Assembly: GCF_000312565.1 (NCBI RefSeq)
Contig: NZ_CALW02000050.1
Span: 1-61,111, forward strand
Length of the DNA stretch: 61,111 nucleotides
From: Bartonella rattaustraliani AUST/NH4
Lineage (GTDB): Bacteria; Pseudomonadota; Alphaproteobacteria; Rhizobiales; Rhizobiaceae
Direction of reading: 5' to 3'
The notes below the pieces were generated by a model, which did not search any database, had not been told where the DNA came from, and was given only the letters and a program-made list of their open reading frames with translations. Numbering within the stretch: position 1 is the first letter of the stretch; the number at the start of each line of letters is the position of its first letter. The position numbers and the translations under genes were made by a program. Below, piece after piece: positions 31,450 through 40,494 of this stretch.

Positions 31450-32718
31450 ATGAAAAGGTTGAGAAGTAAAAAGTTTTTATCTTATGAATGGATGATTGCT
31501 TTTCGTTATATGATTCCCAATAAAAAACATGTTGTTGCTTCTGTTATTTCAATTATTTCTCTTATTGGAATTATGTTAGGGGTGTTTGCTCTTGTTGTTG
31601 TTATGGCAGTGATGAATGGTTTTCGTACGGAGCTTCTCAATCGTATTCTTGGGATGAATGGACATCTCATTGTTCAAACATTGGATTCGAGTTTTCCTGA
31701 TTATAATACTCTTATTCCTTCTTTAGAATCGATAAATGGTATAAAATTTGCTTTGCCTGTTATTGAAGGTCAAGCTCTTGTACAAGGGGAAACGCAAGGA
31801 GGTTCAGGAGCTCTTGTTCGCGGTATGCGCAAACAAGATTTAGAGAAGCTTAAAACGGTATTTGAAAATGTTAAATTAGGATCTCTCGCTCAATTTGATA
31901 AGGAGGATGCTGTTGCTATTGGTAGTGGTTTGGCCGCAAAATTAGGACTCACTATTGGGAGTGATCTTCGTATTATTACTCCAGATGGCGATGCGACTCC
32001 CTTTGGGGTGACGCCACGTGTGAAAGCTTATAAAGTTGCGGCAATTTTTGAAGTTGGTATGTCTGAATATGATTCAATATTCGTTTTTATGCCTCTGCGC
32101 GAAGCTCAAATGTTCTTTAATTTAGGGGATAAAGTTCAGTCTTTAGAGCTGTTTCTGGATAATCCTGATGCTGTTGATCGCATAAAACCGTTCGTAGAAA
32201 AGGTCATTGATCAACCAGTTTATTTAATTGATTGGCGTATGCGCAATCAGGCATTTTTTTCAGCTTTACAGGTTGAACGAAATGTTATGTTTTTCATTCT
32301 TTCTCTTATTATCCTTGTGGCAGCTTTAAATATTATTTCAGGGCTCATTATGCTTGTAAAAGATAAAAGTCATGATATTGCGATTTTGCGCACAATGGGC
32401 GCACAACAAGGTGCGATTATGCGTATATTTATTGTTACTGGAATGATGATTGGACTTATTGGAACAATGTTGGGCTTAGTTCTTGGTATTATAGCTGCTG
32501 CAAATATTAATCATATTCAGGATTTTGTATCTTGGTTATTTAATGTTGATGTTTTTAATGCTCAACTTTATTTTTTAACAAAATTGCCTGCAAAAATTGA
32601 GTGGGGACAAACCGCCATGGTTGCTGCGATGGCTTTATTTTTATCCTTTCTTGCTGCTCTCATTCCGGCATGGCGTGCTGCTAAGCTAGATCCTGTACAA
32701 GCTTTGAGGTATGAATAA
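31450..32718 (+). CDS. Lipoprotein-releasing ABC transporter permease (LolC/LolE family)
   Basis: 422 residues. An N-terminal membrane helix (about 26-50) is followed by a large periplasmic MacB-type domain and three C-terminal FtsX-type helices (about 275-300, 325-350, 385-405). [24 protein letters not shown] is the coupling-loop segment typical of LolC/LolE. With LolD it extracts lipoproteins from the inner membrane for transfer to LolA. A single permease gene is present, so it may act as a homodimer (LolF-like naming is used for such cases). The stop shares a base with the lolD start. Confidence 0.93.
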   Translation: MKRLRSKKFLSYEWMIAFRYMIPNKKHVVASVISIISLIGIMLGVFALVVVMAVMNGFRTELLNRILGMNGHLIVQTLDSSFPDYNTLIPSLESINGIKFALPVIEGQALVQGETQGGSGALVRGMRKQDLEKLKTVFENVKLGSLAQFDKEDAVAIGSGLAAKLGLTIGSDLRIITPDGDATPFGVTPRVKAYKVAAIFEVGMSEYDSIFVFMPLREAQMFFNLGDKVQSLELFLDNPDAVDRIKPFVEKVIDQPVYLIDWRMRNQAFFSALQVERNVMFFILSLIILVAALNIISGLIMLVKDKSHDIAILRTMGAQQGAIMRIFIVTGMMIGLIGTMLGLVLGIIAAANINHIQDFVSWLFNVDVFNAQLYFLTKLPAKIEWGQTAMVAAMALFLSFLAALIPAWRAAKLDPVQALRYE

Positions 32719-33398
32719 TGACAGCTATTTTAGAGCTTGTAGAAATTGAGAGACATTTTTTTGACAATGATAAACCGCTTATTGTTTTAGACAAAGCAAA
32801 TTTTATTCTTAATCGTGGGGAACTTGTCGCACTTGTAGCGCCCTCAGGCGCTGGAAAATCAACACTTCTTCAAATCGCTGGATTATTAGAAAAACCAACA
32901 GCTGGTGATGTGATGTTACGAGGTGTTTCTTGTGCGAAGCGCTCTGATAATGAGCGAACGGCGATTAGGCGAGATGATATTGGTTTTGTTTATCAATTTC
33001 ATCATTTGCTTCCAGAGTTCACAGCTTTAGAAAATGTTATGATACCGCAAATGATAGCAGGATTAAAAAAAGCGACAGCAGAAGATCGCGCGTTTAAATT
33101 GCTAAAATATCTGCGTGTTTCTCATCGTGCAAATCATCGACCATCAGAATTATCGGGAGGTGAGCAACAACGCGTTGCGATTGCACGTGCTGTAGCAAAT
33201 GGTCCTTCCGTTCTTTTGGCTGATGAACCTACAGGAAATCTTGATCCTGTTACCTCAGCTTATGTCTTTCAAGCTTTATCTGTACTTGTTCGTCAATCAG
33301 GGCTTTCTGCTCTTATTGCGACACATAATTACGCTTTAGCTAAACAAATGCATCGTCGAATTACGCTTAAAGAACAAAAGATTGTAGAACTTCCTTAA
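32718..33398 (+). CDS. lolD: Lipoprotein-releasing ABC transporter ATP-binding protein
   Basis: 226 residues. Walker A is [20 protein letters not shown], the signature is [16 protein letters not shown], and Walker B is [13 protein letters not shown], followed by the His switch in [10 protein letters not shown]. It powers lipoprotein release with the permease encoded immediately upstream (one-base overlap). The [16 protein letters not shown]-like segment after Walker A is typical of the LolD/MacB subfamily. Confidence 0.95.
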   Translation: MTAILELVEIERHFFDNDKPLIVLDKANFILNRGELVALVAPSGAGKSTLLQIAGLLEKPTAGDVMLRGVSCAKRSDNERTAIRRDDIGFVYQFHHLLPEFTALENVMIPQMIAGLKKATAEDRAFKLLKYLRVSHRANHRPSELSGGEQQRVAIARAVANGPSVLLADEPTGNLDPVTSAYVFQALSVLVRQSGLSALIATHNYALAKQMHRRITLKEQKIVELP

Positions 33399-33472
33399 AG
33401 ATGAATACAGAGTTTATTTGAAGAGTTGAAAGTTATAACGAAGATTATTTTGGGTCCATTAAGGAGATTTTT

Positions 33473-33757
33473 ATGACAGCTTGTGTCGTTGATGAAAATC
33501 AATTGGATGTGCGTCGTCGCCGGTTAGTTTTTCGTGCATGGCATCGTGGTATTCGTGAAATGGATATCATTTTGGGGCAATATGTTGATGCCCATATTGT
33601 TGGGATGAGTGATAAAATGATCTCTGAACTTGAATATGTTATGTCTTTTGATGACCGCGATTTGCTCACTTGGGTTACTGGAGAGATTTTACCACCATCT
33701 GAAATTGATGGTCCACTTTTTCGTGACATCGTAAATTATCATATTTGCATAAATTGA
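33473..33757 (+). CDS. sdhE: FAD assembly factor SdhE
   Basis: 94 residues. It promotes covalent attachment of FAD to succinate dehydrogenase subunit A. The family motif RAWHRGIREMDIILG (about 23-37) includes the RGxxE core. AAGGAG stands just upstream of the start at 33473. It is followed after 11 bases by mfd, an arrangement common in Rhizobiales. Confidence 0.93.
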   Translation: MTACVVDENQLDVRRRRLVFRAWHRGIREMDIILGQYVDAHIVGMSDKMISELEYVMSFDDRDLLTWVTGEILPPSEIDGPLFRDIVNYHICIN

Positions 33758-33768
33758 AATGAATCCTG

Positions 33769-36700
33769 ATGTCTCTTTTTAAAAAAATTGTTCTCCCAAA
33801 AAAGATTTCCTCTCCGATTATCTTTGATGGTATTGCTGAGGGGTTTGAGGCTTTTGCACTTTCTAAATTATGTTTAGAAAGTGCAGAAAATAAACCCATT
33901 GTCTATGTGGTTCGAGATGGAACAAGACTCGCTCATTTACAGCAAATTTTAAATTTTATTGATCCAAATTTACCGGTACTCCAATTTCCTGCATGGGATT
34001 GTTTACCTTATGATCGCGTATCACCTGGAATTGTGGTCACAGCACGTCGATTATCAGCCTTGGTCCATATGGCAGATTTGCGTCAAAATCCACGCGCAGC
34101 AATAATATTAACAACAGCAAATGCAGTGATGCAAAAATTACCCCCACGTGCAATGATTGAATCTCAGGTTATTCGTGCACGTGTTGGCCAATCGATGAAT
34201 ATGGGCCATCTCATTCAATCTTTAGAACGTAATGGTTTTGAGCGGGTTACGGTTGTTAAGGATGTGGGGGAATTTGCTGTAAGGGGAGGAATTCTTGATA
34301 TTTTTTCTCCTGTTGATGCTGAACCTTTGCGGCTTGATTTTTTTGGCAACACCTTGGAAAGTATTCGCATATTTGATTCAGAGACACAAAGAACAATACG
34401 TAAAAGAACTGAAATTTTATTACACCCAATGAGTGAAGTTGTTCTTACCTCTGATCTCATTAGTCGCTTTAAAAGCAATTATACCCGTACCTTTGGTATA
34501 TTGCAGAAAAACAACATGCTTTATGAAGCGCTTTCTCAAGGGCGACGTTTTGCTGGTATGGAACATTGGTTACCGTTTTTTTATGAAAATCTTGACAGTT
34601 TTTTTGATCACTGTGGTGATTTATCCATTGTTTTTGAACATCTTATAGAAGATATCTTCACTGAGCGTTATCGTCTTATTAAAGATTATTATGAGGCGCG
34701 CAAAGAGCATGAAAATGATAAAGAGAACTCTACGTCTTATCATCCGATAGAGCCAAGTCTGCTTTATTTAACGCCAGAGCGTGTTTTAGAGTGTGCACAA
34801 AAATCTGGGCAGCGTATTGATTTCACACCTTTTCATGTACCAGAATCTGTTGGAAAGGCTATTGTTCATGCGAATGTAAAGCAAGGATATGACTTTGTAA
34901 AAGAGCGTAATGCGCAAGAAAAAAATGTTTTCGCAAGTGTTGTTCATCATATTTCTTCATTACGTGCCGCAGGAAAGAAGGTGCTTTTAGCTTGTTGGAG
35001 TGAAGGATCTCTTAATCGTTTAGTGCAGGTTCTTGACGAACATGGATTGAAAAAAATAGAGGTTATAAAGTCATTACAAACTGTCAAAGCAACACCACGC
35101 GATCGCATATTAGCGGCTGTTATGATGCTTGAACACGGCTTTGAAATGGAAGATTTCTCTATCATAACAGAGCAAGATATCCTTGGTGATAGATTAATAA
35201 GGTCACCAAAACGGCGTAAAAATAATAAAAATTTTATTTCTGAAATTGCAGCTTTAAATTCTGGCGATATCGTTGTGCATATTGACCATGGTATTGGGCA
35301 ATTTGTTGGTCTCAAAACCATTACAACCACAGGAATTTTGCGCGATTGTCTTGAAATTAAATATGCTGGAGGTGATAGGCTCTTTTTACCTATTGAAAAT
35401 ATCGAGCTTCTTTCACGTTATGGATCTGAAGGAACAGATGTAACATTAGACAAGTTAGGTGGTGTTGCTTGGCAAGCACGTAAAACACGCCTTAAAAAAC
35501 ATTTATTAGAAATGGCTGGGCAATTGATCCGTATAGCTGCAGAACGTGCTACACGTTCTGCGCCTGCTTTGGTTCCACCAATTGGACCATTTGATGAATT
35601 TGTCGCGTGCTTTCCTTATGAAGAGACAGAAGATCAAATGAATGCAATTGATGCTGTTTTAGATGACTTAGCATCGGGAAAGCCCATGGACCGCTTAATA
35701 TGTGGCGATGTTGGATTTGGAAAGACAGAAGTGGCTATCCGAAGTGCTTTTGTTGCGGCATTAAGTGGCTATCAAGTTGCTGTTGTGGTCCCGACAACTT
35801 TGCTTTCACGTCAACATTACAAGACGTTTATTTCACGCTTTCAAGGATTACCGGTTAAGATTGCTCACGCTTCAAGACTTGTGAAAGCGAAAGAGCTTGC
35901 ACAAGTTAAAAAGGGTCTTTCAGAGGGTACAATCGATATTGTCATTGGAACGCATGCATTATTAAGTGATGCAGTGAATTTTTTACGACTAGGGCTTCTT
36001 ATCATTGATGAGGAGCAGCATTTTGGAGTGAAACATAAAGAGCGTTTAAAAGAGCTTAAAAGTGATATTCATGTTCTCACACTTTCGGCAACTCCCATTC
36101 CACGAACTTTAGGGTTAGCATTATCAGGAGTGCGTGAACTTTCATTGATAACAACACCACCCATTGATCGAATGGCTGTCCGTACTTTTATTTCTCCGTT
36201 TGATGCACTTGTTGTACGCGAAACATTACTTCGGGAATATTATCGTGGTGGACAAAGCTTTTATGTTTGTCCTCGTATTTCTGATCTTATTTTTGTGGAA
36301 GAATATCTCAAAACGCATGTGCCAGAACTCAAATTCGTTGTTGCCCACGGACAAATGCCGGCTGGACAACTGGATGATATTATGAATGCATTTTATGATG
36401 GGCAATATGATATTCTGCTGTCAACAACCATCATTGAATCAGGACTCGATATTCCAACAGCCAATACATTAATTGTACATCGTGCTGAAATGTTTGGTCT
36501 TGCAGCTCTTTACCAATTGCGTGGCAGGGTAGGGCGCTCAAAGCAACGTGCTTATGCACTTTTTACATTTCCTGCTGGTAAAGTTTTAACACCTGCTGCT
36601 GATAGACGTCTTAAAGTCTTACAATCTCTTGATAGTTTGGGAGCTGGTTTTCAATTGGCAAGTCATGATATGGATATTCGTGGTTCAGGAAACTTTTTAG

Positions 36701-37269
36701 GTGAAGAACAGTCAGGACATATCAAAGAAGTTGGATTTGAACTCTATCAAAAAATGCTTGAAGAAGCTGTTGTGGAATTAAAAGATGGTGAACAGAATGA
36801 TGATAAACAATGGTCGCCTCAAATTTCCCTTGGTACATCAGTGATGATACCGGAGAGTTTTGTCCCTGATTTACCATTACGTATGGGGCTTTATCGCCGT
36901 TTAACAGAACTTGATGATTTAGAACAAATCAATGAATTTGCCGCAGAGTTAATTGATCGTTTTGGACCTTTACCACTTGAAGTTCAACATCTTCTTAAAG
37001 TTTTTTACATAAAAACATTGTGTCGAAAAGCACATGTAGAAAAATTGGATGCTGGACCAAAAGGAATTGTAATACAATTTCGCAATAATTATTTCGAAAA
37101 CGGTGCTGCTCTTGTTCAGTGGGTTGGAAGACAAAAATCTATGGCAAAGATTCGACCAGATCAAACTATAGCCCTTATTTATGATTGTTCCACAGTGGAT
37201 AAAAGACTTATTGGAGCAGCAAATATTATGACTCAGCTTGTAGAGATGGTGAGAAAACATTCTACTTAA
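33769..37269 (+). CDS. mfd: Transcription-repair coupling factor
   Basis: 1166 residues, full length. It removes RNA polymerase stalled at lesions and recruits UvrA. Domains in order: a UvrB-like N-terminal part (FPAWDCLPYDRVSPG, VGEFAVRGGILDIFSP), the CarD-like RNA-polymerase-interaction domain (GDIVVHIDHGIGQFVGL), a RecG-like translocase with GDVGFGKTEVAIRSAFVA as Walker A, DEEQHFGVKHKE as the DEEQ box and GRVGRSKQRAYALF as motif VI, and a C-terminal TRCF domain. It follows sdhE closely. Confidence 0.97.
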   Translation: MSLFKKIVLPKKISSPIIFDGIAEGFEAFALSKLCLESAENKPIVYVVRDGTRLAHLQQILNFIDPNLPVLQFPAWDCLPYDRVSPGIVVTARRLSALVHMADLRQNPRAAIILTTANAVMQKLPPRAMIESQVIRARVGQSMNMGHLIQSLERNGFERVTVVKDVGEFAVRGGILDIFSPVDAEPLRLDFFGNTLESIRIFDSETQRTIRKRTEILLHPMSEVVLTSDLISRFKSNYTRTFGILQKNNMLYEALSQGRRFAGMEHWLPFFYENLDSFFDHCGDLSIVFEHLIEDIFTERYRLIKDYYEARKEHENDKENSTSYHPIEPSLLYLTPERVLECAQKSGQRIDFTPFHVPESVGKAIVHANVKQGYDFVKERNAQEKNVFASVVHHISSLRAAGKKVLLACWSEGSLNRLVQVLDEHGLKKIEVIKSLQTVKATPRDRILAAVMMLEHGFEMEDFSIITEQDILGDRLIRSPKRRKNNKNFISEIAALNSGDIVVHIDHGIGQFVGLKTITTTGILRDCLEIKYAGGDRLFLPIENIELLSRYGSEGTDVTLDKLGGVAWQARKTRLKKHLLEMAGQLIRIAAERATRSAPALVPPIGPFDEFVACFPYEETEDQMNAIDAVLDDLASGKPMDRLICGDVGFGKTEVAIRSAFVAALSGYQVAVVVPTTLLSRQHYKTFISRFQGLPVKIAHASRLVKAKELAQVKKGLSEGTIDIVIGTHALLSDAVNFLRLGLLIIDEEQHFGVKHKERLKELKSDIHVLTLSATPIPRTLGLALSGVRELSLITTPPIDRMAVRTFISPFDALVVRETLLREYYRGGQSFYVCPRISDLIFVEEYLKTHVPELKFVVAHGQMPAGQLDDIMNAFYDGQYDILLSTTIIESGLDIPTANTLIVHRAEMFGLAALYQLRGRVGRSKQRAYALFTFPAGKVLTPAADRRLKVLQSLDSLGAGFQLASHDMDIRGSGNFLGEEQSGHIKEVGFELYQKMLEEAVVELKDGEQNDDKQWSPQISLGTSVMIPESFVPDLPLRMGLYRRLTELDDLEQINEFAAELIDRFGPLPLEVQHLLKVFYIKTLCRKAHVEKLDAGPKGIVIQFRNNYFENGAALVQWVGRQKSMAKIRPDQTIALIYDCSTVDKRLIGAANIMTQLVEMVRKHST

Positions 37270-37354
37270 GAGTTTTTTCTATAGATTTTAAAAATGGACA
37301 TCTCTATCTGATACAAGAGGCATTTTTCGTTTTCATAAAAATGAATTTAAACCT

Positions 37355-37389
37355 TATAAATGAGATATTTTAAAAATATCTCATTTATA
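37355..37389. terminator. Long AT-rich hairpin downstream of mfd
   Basis: A 16-base perfect inverted repeat (TATAAATGAGATATTT and its complement) with a three-base loop, 85 bases after the mfd stop. It is a strong hairpin in either direction but has no long T tract, so it may be a terminator, an RNA-stabilising structure, or a protein site. Confidence 0.45.
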
Positions 37390-37504
37390 CTTATTTATAA
37401 TAAACACATATTGATACAATATAGAAAATGCATTAACAATGCGTTTGGTGAAATTTATTGTACTATTTATACGTATTGATATGAATTTTTTAAAGTGAGA
37501 TAAT

Positions 37505-38359
37505 ATGATTTTTTCATTACAACGGTTATTTATTATAAGTTTTTTGTTACTCATTGTAATATGTGAAGTTAAAACCGTTCATGCAGAATTTCTTTATAAT
37601 GAGACTTTTGAGGAAAAATACCAACGTTTTAAAGAAAGAAGAATTGTTGTTAATAGTGCAATTGAGGTTATTAAAGAAAGATTAGATGAATTGAAGCTTT
37701 TGATAGAAGCTCCTTCTGATCTAGAACACCACAAGCTTTTGCATGAACAAAATACGCTTTTAAGAAAACAAAGTGATTTAAAAGAGGAATATATCAGACT
37801 CACTTTGAAACTAAATAAGTTAGCTGAAGCACAACTGAAATTGATATCCAGAATGCACATAGCAAAAGAATATGAGGAGGGAGAGTATGAAGAAAAACTG
37901 GCTAAGACAAAAAAATATTTAGAAAAAACGCAATTATTTAATGCATGGAACGTGAATGAAGATGTTTGGGGCAAAAACGAGATAGTGAAAAATTATCTCG
38001 TTTTTGCTGTTGTTTGTAGAACGTTGGGGAGTATGCTGGATAGTGATATAGCTGTTGTTTTGCGTAAGGATTTTGGTTGGAAAAAGAGAGATTTTATTTG
38101 GGCAAAATATGCAATGAATTCGATAGATCCAAAGTTAATAAAGGATATTAGAAAGCTCCTAAGGTCTGGCCCTTATAATTATAAAAAAGAATTATATGAC
38201 AATATAAAGAATTCTCTCATACGCGGGAATTCGTTTTTGGAAAATGTGCCTATAATTTGTAGAGCTTTCGAGAAAGTACATAATGCAATGCTTCCAAATA
38301 AAAGCAAAAATATTATCAATCGCATAAATTATCATGTTAAAGACTGGTTCAACGATTAG
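37505..38359 (+). CDS. Exported coiled-coil protein of unknown function
   Basis: 284 residues. The N-terminus has a signal peptide (MIFSLQRLFIISFLLLIVIC, cleavage expected after VHA at about residue 26-27). Residues of about 30-150 are rich in Lys, Glu and Leu with a heptad-like pattern (long coiled coil, e.g. LHEQNTLLRKQSDLKEEY). The last 130 residues are basic and helical, with NAWNVNEDVWGKNEIVKNYL and KDFGWKKRDFIWAKYAMNSI. The coding frame is clean and the codon use fits neighbours. I do not recognise the family. It stands between mfd and a decayed gene, near the IalB-like gene, so a periplasmic or surface role in host interaction is possible but unproven. Confidence 0.7.
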   Translation: MIFSLQRLFIISFLLLIVICEVKTVHAEFLYNETFEEKYQRFKERRIVVNSAIEVIKERLDELKLLIEAPSDLEHHKLLHEQNTLLRKQSDLKEEYIRLTLKLNKLAEAQLKLISRMHIAKEYEEGEYEEKLAKTKKYLEKTQLFNAWNVNEDVWGKNEIVKNYLVFAVVCRTLGSMLDSDIAVVLRKDFGWKKRDFIWAKYAMNSIDPKLIKDIRKLLRSGPYNYKKELYDNIKNSLIRGNSFLENVPIICRAFEKVHNAMLPNKSKNIINRINYHVKDWFND

Positions 38360-38639
38360 AAGTGGTACGCATTCTTATTGCACTAGATTCATAGGGATGA
38401 AGAATATTATAATATTCTACTCTGATACACTTTGCAAAAATAACCAAGAAATACAATCACTACAGTTTATTGTATAATAAATATTGATATTCGTCTAGAG
38501 TAGAGATTATATAATAAAATATATTTTTACTTTATATGTAAGGTATATTCGAGTTTTTTTATAAAATCTCATTAACGAAACGAATAAGAGAGTTCACAAT
38601 CTCAATAGAGATATAACTAATCCTTAATTTTCTACAGTA

Positions 38640-39192
38640 CGTGAAAATTTCTTGGTAAAAAAATCTTCGTAAAGTTCGATAATGAGATTTTGTTTTATTT
38701 GTGGTTTTCAGTAATGCCAGAATCACAAAACCGTATCTTCATAAAACTCTTTAAGTTCTCTTTAATATCTGTTTTTCCAAACACAACTAAGTTTTTTTCA
38801 CTGCTTGAGAAAGCTATTGTTCTATACAAATTCATTACCTCCTCAAACAAGGTTTCAAATACGGGCTGTATCAACATGTTGCACGATCATTTCAAGAGCA
38901 TTCTCTTGTTTTAAATCATTCTTTAATTTGCTATAAGATACTTCAAACATATAGTGTGCTTTGCTTGTTTGATCAAAAATATGGTTTTAAGATGTGTGAT
39001 ATGATTTTACACAATCTCCAGCAGATTAAAAGTCTCAGAAGGTGTAAAAGTTTCAATAAAACTCTCATACAGGCTTTCCATATGAAAATGCGCTTTGGAT
39101 GAAGAAAAAACAATTTCAGTGCCGTTCATCGTTTTATTCACTTTTTCTGCCAGAAGGCTATAAAGTGTAAAAGCTTTATTATGATGAGAATG
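38640..39192 (-). pseudogene. Decayed helical-protein gene, possibly phasin-like
   Basis: Three consecutive segments in different frames: one with SSSKAHFHMESLYESFIETF then TPSETFNLLEI (stop at 39007-39009), one with SKAHYMFEVSYSKLKND and ENALEMIVQHVDTARI, and one with FEEVMNLYRTIAFSS. The first two resemble the phasin pattern of 'F..a..L..A.tp.E...lq..f...q'. Phasins coat polyhydroxyalkanoate granules. The broken frame is clear; the phasin identity is a guess from the pattern. Confidence 0.35.
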
Positions 39193-39721
39193 CCATCATT
39201 GTTTTATAAATAAGACAAGAAAATTATTTATCAGAACAAAATTTTCTTGCAGTTGTTTTTAAACAGCGGATTGTAAATGGATTTAACCTATATATTCTAG
39301 AAAAATACCATAAGGCATATTGGTATTTCAACTTTTTTCAGGAGAAACACAAGGAAGAGATTAAAATTTGTCTGAATTATTTGCGATATTCATACATGTT
39401 GCACAACATTATGCCTCAAACGAAAGAATTATTCTCAATATAAAGAAAAATTTAGAGTAATGAGAGTTATAGAGTACTATAAGATTTTGCTTTAATGACA
39501 TTACAATGTTAACTCATTTATATAACCTTACATTATTCTATTGCACTCATGTATTTTAGTGATAAATTTTAGAAGAAATCAATGCCATAAAAGGGAAAAA
39601 GGTTGGAAAATTTAATAAAATATTTATCATCTTTTTCTCTAAATTTGACTTCTCTCTCTATATTGAAGTAAGAATAATAAAAGAGGGTGTTATTTCATTG
39701 GTTTAATTTAATACACTTGAT

Positions 39722-39736
39722 TTAAATTATATTTAA
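39722..39736 (+). promoter_or_regulatory. Candidate CtrA box (TTAA-N7-TTAA)
   Basis: A perfect TTAA, seven bases, TTAA stands 53 bases before the start of the IalB-like gene. This is the consensus for the CckA-ChpT-CtrA pathway, whose kinase is in this window. The surroundings are very AT-rich, so chance is a serious alternative. Confidence 0.25.
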
Positions 39737-39789
39737 TATTCCTAATGTTGGGGATATTGTAAAAGCGCGTTGAAAGGATTAATTTAGCC

Positions 39790-40401
39790 ATGTCGCACAA
39801 AAATGTCTATTCTGTTGCTTCAGTACTTGCTGGAGCTGTTGCATTTTTTCTTGCAATCTCCCCTTCTGCGAAGGCACAAACTTTATCTCAAGGTTGGCAC
39901 AAGGTTTGTAGTAAGCAGAATGATGTTGATATTTGTAATACAATGAACACTATTGTATCAAATACGGGGCAGCCTTTAACAGCTTTTAATCTTGTTGAAA
40001 TAAAAGGAAAACAAAATGAAAGTCGTATAGGAATTCAAGTTCCTACAGGACGTTTTTTGCCAGAGGGTATTCATATTCAAATAGGAGATAATTTCTCTAA
40101 GAAAGTTCCTTATATTATTTGTAATGGAGCGAGTTGTATTGCTAATGATGTCCTAGATGATGAGCTTGTTGCAGCCATGAAAAGTGGTACAAAAATGGTT
40201 GTAACGACAATTAATTTCCGTGGTTCAGCGAATCCTATTGAATTTTCTCTTAATGGATTTACAGCCGCATACACAGGTTCTGGTATGGAAGAAAAAGATT
40301 TTCAGCAAGAACAGATAAAATTGCAACAAGCTATTCAATCCAATCAAAAAGAGATTGAAGAACGTATGCGTGCTGAACAAGAAAAGGCTAAAAAGGAGTA
40401 A
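39790..40401 (+). CDS. Invasion-associated locus B (IalB) family protein
   Basis: 203 residues. A signal peptide (about 1-29, ending SPSAKA) precedes the IalB domain: WHKVCSKQNDVDICNTMNTI, RIGIQVPTGRFLPEGIHIQI, and CNGASCIANDVLDDELVAAM. Four cysteines can form two disulfides. A charged Gln/Glu/Lys-rich tail of about 40 residues closes the protein. IalB of Bartonella is associated with erythrocyte invasion; most Rhizobiales have several paralogues, and the long tail suggests this is a paralogue and not IalB itself. AAGGA precedes the start. A rho-independent terminator follows. Confidence 0.88.
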   Translation: MSHKNVYSVASVLAGAVAFFLAISPSAKAQTLSQGWHKVCSKQNDVDICNTMNTIVSNTGQPLTAFNLVEIKGKQNESRIGIQVPTGRFLPEGIHIQIGDNFSKKVPYIICNGASCIANDVLDDELVAAMKSGTKMVVTTINFRGSANPIEFSLNGFTAAYTGSGMEEKDFQQEQIKLQQAIQSNQKEIEERMRAEQEKAKKE

Positions 40402-40460
40402 AAAAATACAGCACAAAAATAAAGATTCAAAGAATATTTTTTCTGTGCTGGTCTCTTAAA

Positions 40461-40490
40461 AACGCCACAGGTATTTTGTGGCGTTTTTTT
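40461..40490. terminator. Rho-independent terminator, bidirectional
   Basis: A nine-base stem AACGCCACA / TGTGGCGTT with a seven-base loop, followed by a run of T on the plus strand and preceded by A's that give T's on the minus strand. It lies between the convergent IalB-like gene and rne and can serve both. Confidence 0.85.
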
Positions 40491-40494
40491 ATGC

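Larger units (their letters stand above)
38360..39789. other. Large decayed spacer upstream of the IalB-like gene
   Basis: About 1.4 kb with no intact gene. On the minus strand, 38640-39192 keeps protein-like segments in three frames (listed separately). From 39200 to 39700 I see only AT-rich sequence with scattered stops. The last 90 bases should contain the promoter of the downstream gene. Confidence 0.5.
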
